In this document: positions 24,452-31,785 of the stretch, in pieces
Numbering within the stretch: position 1 is the stretch's first letter
Layout of the letters: every line of letters begins with the position of its first letter
From: Euryarchaeota archaeon UBA124
GTDB taxonomy: Archaea > Thermoplasmatota > Poseidoniia > Poseidoniales > Poseidoniaceae
DNA length: 34,412 nt
Reading direction: 5' to 3'
Assembly: GCA_002502215.1 (NCBI GenBank)
Contig: DAPT01000099.1
Coordinates: 1-34,412 of the forward strand
Translations under genes and position numbers: made by a program
Notes under the pieces: model-generated
Told to the model about the DNA's origin: nothing
The model's input: the letters and a program-made list of their open reading frames with translations, nothing else
Databases searched by the model: none

Positions 24452-25245
24452 TCGACCACCTCTGAGGTTTCGTCCGTTGGTTTGAACAGTGAGTTTGCTG
24501 TAGTGACTAAATCATCGATGTGCCTGCACAAGAAGGATTTCACAAACTCGTTGGCAGGGTGATGGTATGCATCCATTGGTGCACAGTGTTGTTGAAGTTC
24601 CCCCTTGTCGAGGATTGCTATCCTGTCAGCAAGTGTCATTGCTTCGATTTGGTCGTGCGTAACGTAAATTGTTGTGGTTCCCAGTTCATCATGCAAACGG
24701 CGAATCTCATTTCGCATCTGGTGACGTAACTCCGCATCGAGATTCGAAAGTGGTTCATCCATCAGCAGGACCTTCGGGCGGCGAACCAATGCTCGACCAA
24801 GCGCTACACGTTGGCGTTGACCTCCGCTGAGTTCTCTCGGCTTTTTTCCAAGATGTTCGCGAAGTTCCAACAGAGAGGCAATTTCGTCAACTCTGGCAGT
24901 GATTTCTTCTTTTGCCAACTTATCAGTACCTTTCATCATTCGCAAACCAAACGCAAGATTGCCCCGGATGGTCATGTGTGGATAGAGAGCGTAAGACTGG
25001 AACACCATACCAAGGCCACGAGCGCCTGCAGGAAGATGATTAATCTTCATTCCATCAATGAGAATGTTTCCTTCAGTAACGTCCTCTAGTCCAGCGAGCA
25101 TACGAAGCGTTGTTGATTTTCCACACCCGGAGGGGCCAAGCAAGACCAAGAACTCCTTGTCCTTTATCTCCAAGTTCAAGTCCTGAACAGCTTGGAAACC
25201 ATCATCATATCGCTTGTTTACTTGTTCAAATTTTACGCTTACCAT
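24448..25245 (-). CDS. malK: Sugar ABC importer ATPase, MalK-like but without the C-terminal regulatory domain
   Basis: The 265-residue ATPase has Walker A GPSGCGKST (37-45), Q-loop Gln83, signature LSGGQRQR (139-146), Walker B LLMDEP (160-165) and the switch histidine at 197 (VTHDQ). The MalK/UgpC-type features SYALYPHMTIRGNLAFGL and HDQIEAMTLADRIAIL are clear. Standard MalK has about 370 residues with a TOBE/OB-fold regulatory region; this one stops after the PANEFVKSF segment with a short tail. It should power uptake through MalF and MalG. It starts 4 bases after malG, with GGTGAG as ribosome-binding sequence, and overlaps the amylase start by 4 bases. Sugar specificity comes from context, not from the ATPase. 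Confidence 0.88.
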   Translation of the reverse strand: MVSVKFEQVNKRYDDGFQAVQDLNLEIKDKEFLVLLGPSGCGKSTTLRMLAGLEDVTEGNILIDGMKINHLPAGARGLGMVFQSYALYPHMTIRGNLAFGLRMMKGTDKLAKEEITARVDEIASLLELREHLGKKPRELSGGQRQRVALGRALVRRPKVLLMDEPLSNLDAELRHQMRNEIRRLHDELGTTTIYVTHDQIEAMTLADRIAILDKGELQQHCAPMDAYHHPANEFVKSFLCRHIDDLVTTANSLFKPTDETSEVVE

Positions 25246-25249
25246 ATTC

Positions 25250-26497
25250 TCACCCTTTTACGCCACCTGCCGATAAACCATCGATCAAAAATTTCTGGAA
25301 GAAAAGGAAGAGGAGGGCGACAGGAAGACTCACGAGTAAACTCGCAGCAGCAAAATCACCCCAAGCTTGTCCCGTAGAGGATATCAGCGATGCCAATCCG
25401 ACGGGAAGCGTGTACATGTCGTTGGACGTATTGAATGTTAAGGCAAGAAGAAATTCATTCCAAGCTGCAAGGAAACTAAACAGCGCCGTGACAGCAATTG
25501 CTGGAGTTGAAAGCGGCAATACAACTTTTGTGAACACTTGGAACTGATTGCAACCATCCAGTTCAGCAGCCTCTTCAAGTTCCCTTGGTATGGTATCAAA
25601 GAAACCCTTTAGCATCCAAACGCACAATGGCAATGCAGTTACACAGTAAGCAAGAATTAGACCGAGGTGGGAGTTCAGCAATCCAAGTGTTTTCATGACC
25701 AAAAAATACGGTACAAGAATAATGATTCCTGGAAACATTTGAACCAAAAGGAACGAGAACATTGAGGCATTTCGACCGGTGAATTTGTATCGACTAAATG
25801 CATATCCAGCGGGGATAGCAATGAACAAACCAAGCAATGCAGTACCAATGCTTACAATAAGTGAGTTGACAAACCACGTCCAAAATGAGTCCCCGTTCAG
25901 AATCTTTGTAAAATGGTCTGTGGTAAACGAATCACCGATTTGTCCGCCAAGAGCATTTCCTTCTGAAAAAGCGATATCGATGATCCAAATCAATGGAATA
26001 ACAGTGATGGCTACAAAGTGCAGCAACGTAATGTGCGTGGAGATTGAATGGTATCGTTTGCTAACAGAAACGTTGCGCATCAAGCCATATTCAATCGCTG
26101 AGTCAGAAAGTTTTCGTGAGGTCCAAACAGTAACCGGAACTCCAGACAGCCACAGCAGGGACAAACCGGATGGTATAAGCGCCCAACAATGAATCCAGAT
26201 GTTGAAGATTGTTGGTTCAGAAACCATGAATCGATAGACGGCGATTCCAAGAAGTGCTGCGCTCAGAACCAGCGAAACATTTCTTCGGAGTTGATTGTTG
26301 ACTTCTGGGAGGGATGCTCGGAGTGATGCAAAGAGGACACAAGAGAAGAGACCGAGCATCAAGAGTTGAGAATCTGCTCGGAGATAGTCGACGGTCAAAA
26401 GGAGCACATTTACAAGGAAAGCAGCAACGATCCAACGGCGCAAAAGAACAATTTCAACAGGTACATACCAAGCACGCATTTCATGGGAAGAGGTCAT
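25250..26497 (-). CDS. malG: Sugar ABC importer permease, MalG-like with N-terminal membrane extension
   Basis: The 415-residue membrane protein ends with a standard MalG-type permease (about residues 150-415), including the EAA loop EEAAELDGCNQFQVFTKVVLP (308-328) and WNEFLLAL. In front lies an extra region of about 145 residues with roughly four hydrophobic helices that MalG proteins (about 280-300 residues) lack. I chose the ATG at 26497, whose codon overlaps the previous gene's stop (ATGA); the frame continues to 26578 but that part would lie inside the MalF end. It pairs with the MalF half of the upstream fusion to form the translocation pore. Confidence 0.87.
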   Translation of the reverse strand: MTSSHEMRAWYVPVEIVLLRRWIVAAFLVNVLLLTVDYLRADSQLLMLGLFSCVLFASLRASLPEVNNQLRRNVSLVLSAALLGIAVYRFMVSEPTIFNIWIHCWALIPSGLSLLWLSGVPVTVWTSRKLSDSAIEYGLMRNVSVSKRYHSISTHITLLHFVAITVIPLIWIIDIAFSEGNALGGQIGDSFTTDHFTKILNGDSFWTWFVNSLIVSIGTALLGLFIAIPAGYAFSRYKFTGRNASMFSFLLVQMFPGIIILVPYFLVMKTLGLLNSHLGLILAYCVTALPLCVWMLKGFFDTIPRELEEAAELDGCNQFQVFTKVVLPLSTPAIAVTALFSFLAAWNEFLLALTFNTSNDMYTLPVGLASLISSTGQAWGDFAAASLLVSLPVALLFLFFQKFLIDGLSAGGVKG

Positions 26498-29115
26498 CCT
26501 ACCGCCTCCGTTGCGTTGGTTTGTTTCATGTATCGCCAAGAGAATGCGAACAGCATGAGGAAGATGATTACGGACCATGCAGCAGCAACACCATAGGCGC
26601 CTTCCCGAAATGCTACGTCGTAAACATAGGTAATCAGTATGTCCGTTTGCCCTGGTTCACCAAAGTAGAGATTCGGACCTCCGTCTGTCATCAAGTAGAT
26701 GACGTTGAACATATTGAAAGTCCATATGAATCCGAGGAGGGATAGTGGAATCAAGGCACTGCGTAAGTTTGGTAAGGTCAAGTAACGGAATGCCCTCCAG
26801 CCTGAAACACCGTCCACCTCTGCAGCTTCGTACATGTCGCCGGGGAGGGATTGCAATGCACCACTAATCGACATCATCATGAACGGGACGCCGAGCCAAA
26901 TGTTGACCAGAATGACAATGATTTGGGCCCCAGTAGGGTCGGAAAGGAAATCGATGTTTGTCCCCAGCAGATCGTTAACAAAACCATCAGGTTGAAACAT
27001 TCCACGCCAAACGAGAACCGAAATGTACGATGGAACCGCCCATGGAAGCAGGAGAAGTGTACGATATGCAACCTTTCCCTTGATTTTGCTACGGTGCAGT
27101 AAATTCGCTAAAAACAAACCAATCCCAATGTGAGCAGAGACGTTAACGACGGTCCAAACAAGTGTGAAGAGTGTAACACGAAGGAAACCGTTTGAGGAAA
27201 AGACCTCCCAGAAGTTATCGAAGCCGATGAAGGATTGGTCTCCGAGTTGGGTCTGATTCGCATCGGTAAATGCTAGCCAGAACCCATACAACACGGGATA
27301 AAAGGTTAGAATTGCAAGCGCAAGCAACGCCGGAGCGACATAGAAATGTGCAAGTTTTGATTTTGTACGCCCAAGTTTTGTGTCGTTCCATTTTGCAAAA
27401 CTAAGCAATGCAATTAACGAGAGAACAATTGCACCGAGTGCAAACAACACAGGAGATGTATCTCCCGCTTTGGGCCGTTCATCCTCTACTGTTGTTTGAG
27501 CGCGAGTGGAATACACCAAATCTTGTTCGCTGTAGACTTCAATCAAGTGCTGTCTGTCGGGGACCATGCCTGTAAGTTCGCATTCAACAATCAGGGTCGA
27601 GGGTTGAACCATACGAATTTGTCCTACCTGCAACAATTCAGTCGCCCCATCTGTGCATGAATCGTAGCCGAGGTAGGACCCGTTGTTTCCTTCCTGCATC
27701 CTGATCTCGGTATGGAGGTCTCCGTCAACATAGACATCAAATGAGTACGAATTGTTGGTTTCAAATTCGATGGTTATTGTCCGATATCCGTCGGCGAGCG
27801 GGTAAGGATCAGCGCGTGCAAGTGTGGCAATCTGTTCCTTGAGTTGTTGATTTGCCCCGGATAGTGCTTCTTCGGTCGATGCGATTTCGGAGTAGGCTTG
27901 TTCAAAGGCAGTTGATAGCGGGTCATAGACAAGAGACATTGCGCGTGTGGTTGGTGCCGGTGTACCTGCTTTGGTTTGTTCGAGGAACCCCGAGAGAACC
28001 GCATCCTCATTGATCTCCTCATCGGATTCAAGAGCCACGTGCGTTGGCATTGTGTATGTCTCAACTGCAAATTCTTTCTGAACATTTTCTGAGGAGAACC
28101 ACAATGCAAGTTCAGTCGCAGCAACTTTGTTGGCGCTTTGTTTGCTTACCGACCATCCCTTGTAAGTGACCAAGGGTGACATTCGATCACCTGAGCTTTC
28201 AACCAGAGGCAAAAGTGTTTGTCCTATGTTCAACCTGCTTGCTTCATACGTAGCCCAATTCCAAGGCCCATCAAAAATCATCGCAGCCTTTGACGAGATG
28301 AATTGATTCTTCATTCCCTCGATTTGGGTACCAGTCGCAACAACACCATGTTCCAATTCAAGATCAAGCATCCAGCGCATGGCTTCGCTGGAACCGTTTG
28401 AATCAAGAGATGGTTCCCCGTTTTCATCAAACAAGGATCCTCCGAACCCTTCTTGAATTGGGAACCACCAATACGCTGTTTTGATTGGTATTGCAAGGCC
28501 TTGAACGTCTTGAACAGTCAGGGATTGAGCTGCCTGAAGAAGATCCTGCTCAGTCCATGACGAATCGGGATAATCGAGACCTTGAGCATCGAACAATGCT
28601 TTGTTAAAAATTAGCGAAAGGCAATCCTGACTTGCAGGAACGCCATACAAAGCGTCCCCGTAACGCATTGCTTGGAGAGCACGTTCCTCGAACTGCTGCC
28701 TGTCCTGAGGGGTCAGATGGGGTCGCAGGTCCTCCAACAACGGGTAGCCATCAACGCGTACTTCCCCAATCGCTCCAAGTTGGTCGCTCGATAATCGCAT
28801 CAAGTCAGGTGCCTGACCGCCTTGGGCTGCTGTCATGAACAATTGATCAGCGTTTCCGAACGGAACCATTGTTACATCAACGGTAACGTTTGGATGTGCA
28901 GATTCAAATTCTGCGACAGAATTCATGAACACTTCTTCTTCCTTGCTTTCCGCAGCAAACGTGTGCCACACCTCGAGTATGATATCGCTATGTCGTGAGG
29001 ATTCTTCCGCGTTTTGTTGGCCGTTACCTAGGCATCCTGACAAGAATATCATCAAGAAGAAGACAAATGCAAGTACCCTTTTCTGAAGAGAAGGAACCCG
29101 CACTACCCCTTGCAT
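26494..29115 (-). CDS. Fusion of sugar-binding lipoprotein (MalE-like) and permease (MalF-like)
   Basis: A single uninterrupted frame encodes 873 residues. Residues 1-28 are a lipoprotein signal with lipobox LSGC and Cys28. Residues about 45-435 are a family 1 extracellular solute-binding domain: LEVWHTF, a middle segment with GVPASQDCLSLIFNK, KAAMIFDGPWNW and a TYKGWSVSK segment. Residues about 440-545 form an extra beta-rich domain with four cysteines or fewer. A helix at about 553-573 enters the membrane, followed by a MalF-type permease (about 590-865) with the EAA loop EAAEVDGVSGWRAFRYLTLP (763-782). The fusion gives a fixed 1:1 ratio of binding protein to permease. The Cys28 lipid anchor and the membrane helices would tether both ends of the binding domain. 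The ATG at 29115 has a TATA-like TTTAAG about 27 bases upstream. Confidence 0.9.
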   Translation of the reverse strand: MQGVVRVPSLQKRVLAFVFFLMIFLSGCLGNGQQNAEESSRHSDIILEVWHTFAAESKEEEVFMNSVAEFESAHPNVTVDVTMVPFGNADQLFMTAAQGGQAPDLMRLSSDQLGAIGEVRVDGYPLLEDLRPHLTPQDRQQFEERALQAMRYGDALYGVPASQDCLSLIFNKALFDAQGLDYPDSSWTEQDLLQAAQSLTVQDVQGLAIPIKTAYWWFPIQEGFGGSLFDENGEPSLDSNGSSEAMRWMLDLELEHGVVATGTQIEGMKNQFISSKAAMIFDGPWNWATYEASRLNIGQTLLPLVESSGDRMSPLVTYKGWSVSKQSANKVAATELALWFSSENVQKEFAVETYTMPTHVALESDEEINEDAVLSGFLEQTKAGTPAPTTRAMSLVYDPLSTAFEQAYSEIASTEEALSGANQQLKEQIATLARADPYPLADGYRTITIEFETNNSYSFDVYVDGDLHTEIRMQEGNNGSYLGYDSCTDGATELLQVGQIRMVQPSTLIVECELTGMVPDRQHLIEVYSEQDLVYSTRAQTTVEDERPKAGDTSPVLFALGAIVLSLIALLSFAKWNDTKLGRTKSKLAHFYVAPALLALAILTFYPVLYGFWLAFTDANQTQLGDQSFIGFDNFWEVFSSNGFLRVTLFTLVWTVVNVSAHIGIGLFLANLLHRSKIKGKVAYRTLLLLPWAVPSYISVLVWRGMFQPDGFVNDLLGTNIDFLSDPTGAQIIVILVNIWLGVPFMMMSISGALQSLPGDMYEAAEVDGVSGWRAFRYLTLPNLRSALIPLSLLGFIWTFNMFNVIYLMTDGGPNLYFGEPGQTDILITYVYDVAFREGAYGVAAAWSVIIFLMLFAFSWRYMKQTNATEAVG

Positions 29116-29167
29116 GTTATGGCCTTGAATTATGCTGTCTTAAACACCACGCAAGACGGATGAAGAT
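29116..29167 (-). promoter_or_regulatory. Promoter candidate of the sugar importer operon
   Basis: In the 52 bases between truA and the importer operon, minus strand, TTTAAG (29144-29139) lies 24-29 bases before the ATG, the spacing of a TATA box for a leaderless archaeal transcript; no Shine-Dalgarno sequence precedes the ATG. An ATGAA-GA-TTCAT type inverted repeat at 29160-29171 overlaps the truA stop and may be an operator or chance. Confidence 0.4.
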
Positions 29168-30088
29168 TCATTTCGAGTTATGGTAAGCAATGGGCAGTTG
29201 ACCGAGGTGCATCCATTCAAGATGAAGGAGGGTTTTCATTTCCATTCGAGCACCATCACGCCAACGCTTTCTCATGGTACGTTCAGCCTCACGGCTTGGA
29301 AGCGGAGGGGGTGAAAATCTGCAATTTGAGTCATTTGCAGCGGGGATTTGCGAGTCTTCCCATTCCACACCCCAAAGAATCAACCAATCTGGCGGAGCAA
29401 CACCAAAATCAACCTTAATTTCTGGTTGCTCGATTGCATTTTGGACATCTTCAGGTGTAATTTCTCCAAGGGCCAAGAGATGAAGCGCCATTGCTGTCCG
29501 TCGAACTTGATTCCAAAGGAAAGCTTCGCCGATAATTTCGAAGCCAACCGTTCGACCATCAACGACCCACGGAGTACATGACAGAATCGTTCGTACAGGA
29601 TTCTTACCAGGCTCCAATCGAGCGAAATTTCGAGCATCATAGGTACCCTCAAACAACTTCAACCACTCAGCGATTACCTCGCCTGGATCATTCCAGAATT
29701 CAATCCCTTCCAGTCTGTAACGGTAGACGCGATGGACGGCCATTCGAGGATTCCAATCTGCATCGACTTCACGCACATCGAGGAAGGCAATTTCATTGGG
29801 CAAGAGGTCATCCACTGCACGGACAAATTTACGCGGCGTGATGGTGTCCCACAATGAACGAGCGACTCGAACCGTCCCACCATTGACACGGACATGAACG
29901 CCGGCATCTGTTCGACTTGATAGAACCAAATTATGTCCCTGTTCTTCCTTTGAAATCCAACCGAGTTTTTGGAAGGCGTGAATCAGTTCACCTTGGACGG
30001 TTCGAACATCGGGTTGAATTTGACTGCCATGAAAGGCATCGCCTAGGTAGCCTATTCGGAAATGCAGACGGGTTTCTGCATCGGACAT
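29168..30088 (-). CDS. truA: tRNA pseudouridine synthase A (TruA)
   Basis: TruA converts uridines of the anticodon arm (positions 38-40 in bacteria) to pseudouridine. The 306-residue protein has the N-terminal YLGDAFHGSQIQP segment, the catalytic Asp61 in SSRTDAGVH, a middle segment RVYRYRL, and FLWNQVRRTAMALHLLALG, all diagnostic of TruA. The C-terminal 60 or so residues are an addition rich in Arg, Pro and Glu without clear family match. The ATG at 30088 lies 9 bases after the TPR-like gene, so both are probably co-transcribed. Confidence 0.93.
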   Translation of the reverse strand: MSDAETRLHFRIGYLGDAFHGSQIQPDVRTVQGELIHAFQKLGWISKEEQGHNLVLSSRTDAGVHVRVNGGTVRVARSLWDTITPRKFVRAVDDLLPNEIAFLDVREVDADWNPRMAVHRVYRYRLEGIEFWNDPGEVIAEWLKLFEGTYDARNFARLEPGKNPVRTILSCTPWVVDGRTVGFEIIGEAFLWNQVRRTAMALHLLALGEITPEDVQNAIEQPEIKVDFGVAPPDWLILWGVEWEDSQIPAANDSNCRFSPPPLPSREAERTMRKRWRDGARMEMKTLLHLEWMHLGQLPIAYHNSK

Positions 30089-30097
30089 GTCCGAGCC

Positions 30098-30616
30098 TCA
30101 ATCATCAGATGTAAGAATTTCAGCTGCTTCCTCAGGTGTGTATCCAAGACCGCCTACTGCCCAAATCAATGCCTGCTTGACCCATGGTTGCACCATCGGA
30201 TTTGCCTTTTCAGGATCAATAACTTCAATGGTGTCAACAATGTTTCGAGCTGCCATGTAGAGGACATCATCTGTGGGAATGTCAGCCATCTCCAATCGCC
30301 GGCTGTATCGCTGGAATTCTTTCACCGCTTGCGGTACTCGACGGCATTCAAGAGCAAATGAGGCGAAATCTGCGATGTACTCATCGTTCTCTTCATCGAT
30401 TTCCATGGCTTTTTTGTAAGACATCATAATCTTTGTACCGGGCACAACGTCGTCTTGTTCCTCCATGTTGAGCATGTTGGCAAATTCAGCATATGTGTGT
30501 TGGAGGATCGCATTGTCGCGGTTGGAACGAAGTTTGCCATCTAGGTTTTCCACAGCACCCTTAAGGTCACCGGAACGGAACATTTCCATTGCTTCTGCCA
30601 TTACATCGTCACTCAT
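30098..30616 (-). CDS. TPR-like helical protein
   Basis: The 172-residue protein starts at the ATG at 30616, with GGAGAGA just upstream. An early segment (MFRSGDLKGAVENLDGKL, then AILQHTYAEFANML) has the helix-turn-helix spacing of a tetratricopeptide repeat, and a second helical pair follows around MMSYKKAMEIDEENDEYIADFASFALE. The protein is acidic and soluble, with no signal peptide. TPR proteins bind other proteins; the partner is unknown. The short C-terminal part ends with YTPEEAAEIL, which looks like a small helical cap. It sits between the PH-domain membrane protein and truA. Confidence 0.65.
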   Translation of the reverse strand: MSDDVMAEAMEMFRSGDLKGAVENLDGKLRSNRDNAILQHTYAEFANMLNMEEQDDVVPGTKIMMSYKKAMEIDEENDEYIADFASFALECRRVPQAVKEFQRYSRRLEMADIPTDDVLYMAARNIVDTIEVIDPEKANPMVQPWVKQALIWAVGGLGYTPEEAAEILTSDD

Positions 30617-30666
30617 ATTTCTCTCTCCGTTTATGGCAAAAATCTGGGGTTCTTGAACGCAACGGT

Positions 30667-31707
30667 TCATTCTTTTCCTTCGTTTTGTTCCGTTAGAATG
30701 TCGGCTAAGTTATCCAATTTTGTCGATTGGCTGTGCTTTTTATGCATTTCATTCAGGAGTGTTTTGGTGTCTTCCCAACCTCGGATTTTGTAGAAACAGT
30801 GTTTTGGATCGGGCCGAACGGTTCGAATTGTTCGCTGATAAAACATCAGAGCGAAAAACGACTTCAGAAGGCTCTTGCCTGCTCTCTCTGCATTTGTGTC
30901 GTCTTCCTTATCGGGTAGGTTTGGCGAGATACCGACGCTACCACCCACGGATTCCTCGACAATTCCGACGCCAGAATCGGTGAGTATGGTGAGTGTGGCA
31001 AACCCTGTCATGGTGCCAAACGGTGTACGTTCGACTTGGACTTCAGAAATGCGGTCGAATAAGATTCGTCGATGTGATCGACTGAGCAGGAAAGCATGCT
31101 TGAAAATAACTGCATTGCTCGTAATTGCATAATCGAAACTCCGTTGATAGTAGAAGACCAACGCCCAATACGTGAGCGTTAATGCCAAGCCTGAGATCAG
31201 GAAATTGTATTCCCAACCAAGGAATGGCTCGATGTCTGCATCCGAAAACAAATCCCGGACGAGTGCAATCAAGCCGTCGATTTGGATTAAAACAGGTAGC
31301 AACGTTGCAAGAAGCAGCCATACTGTGACCCATCTACCCGATGTCGAGGTGTTCAGCATCCGATTAAACCACGTAAGTGTCGCCATCACGAGAACAAAAC
31401 CCAAGGGAAGTTTTGACCCACCCAATCCCATAACCCAAACAAGGAATCTTGCGAGACCACCAGAATCTTCGTTCAGCAGTGAATCTGGCCTCCAGAACAG
31501 CATGTGGATACCAAAGACAACCAAACCAAGCATGTACATGCTCATGAATCCTACTGGGCTCGGTGATTTAGTAAGGAGCACTTCCTCGCCTGCGATTAGT
31601 TTGAATCGGTTTTTCATGGCCTCATCGTCGGAAGAAGTTTTGGAGGCTTTGGAGACCTCAGGTTCAGTATTTTCGGCTTCATCAGACCGCATCTCTTCAT
31701 CGCTCAT
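30667..31707 (-). CDS. Membrane protein with bacterial-type PH domain (DUF304-like)
   Basis: The 346-residue protein has a polar acidic N-terminus, then four or more hydrophobic helices (about 55-200), then a PH-like beta domain recognisable in YAITSNAVIFKHAFLL, ILFDRISEVQVERTPFG and FATLTILTDSG, the pattern of the YdbS/DUF304 family. The domain continues into a region with a charged insertion. The cytoplasmic C-terminus is helical and charged. Function is unknown; these proteins are thought to act in membrane or envelope maintenance. The ATG at 31707 is preferred over the GTG at 31734. The TPR-like gene follows 50 bases later. Confidence 0.7.
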   Translation of the reverse strand: MSDEEMRSDEAENTEPEVSKASKTSSDDEAMKNRFKLIAGEEVLLTKSPSPVGFMSMYMLGLVVFGIHMLFWRPDSLLNEDSGGLARFLVWVMGLGGSKLPLGFVLVMATLTWFNRMLNTSTSGRWVTVWLLLATLLPVLIQIDGLIALVRDLFSDADIEPFLGWEYNFLISGLALTLTYWALVFYYQRSFDYAITSNAVIFKHAFLLSRSHRRILFDRISEVQVERTPFGTMTGFATLTILTDSGVGIVEESVGGSVGISPNLPDKEDDTNAERAGKSLLKSFFALMFYQRTIRTVRPDPKHCFYKIRGWEDTKTLLNEMHKKHSQSTKLDNLADILTEQNEGKE

Positions 31708-31785
31708 GCTGTTGACCCGATGTGTTCTCACCACACAAGCACATAAGCCCTTTGCCTTTTATTGAGGAGATGGAAGAGCATTTCA

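Noticed and set aside
26494..29115. MalE-MalF fusion as a sequencing frameshift or misassembly
   Set aside because: The frame is continuous for 873 codons, with a linker domain between the parts and intact downstream overlaps with malG, so an artefact is unlikely, although read mapping is still the final test.
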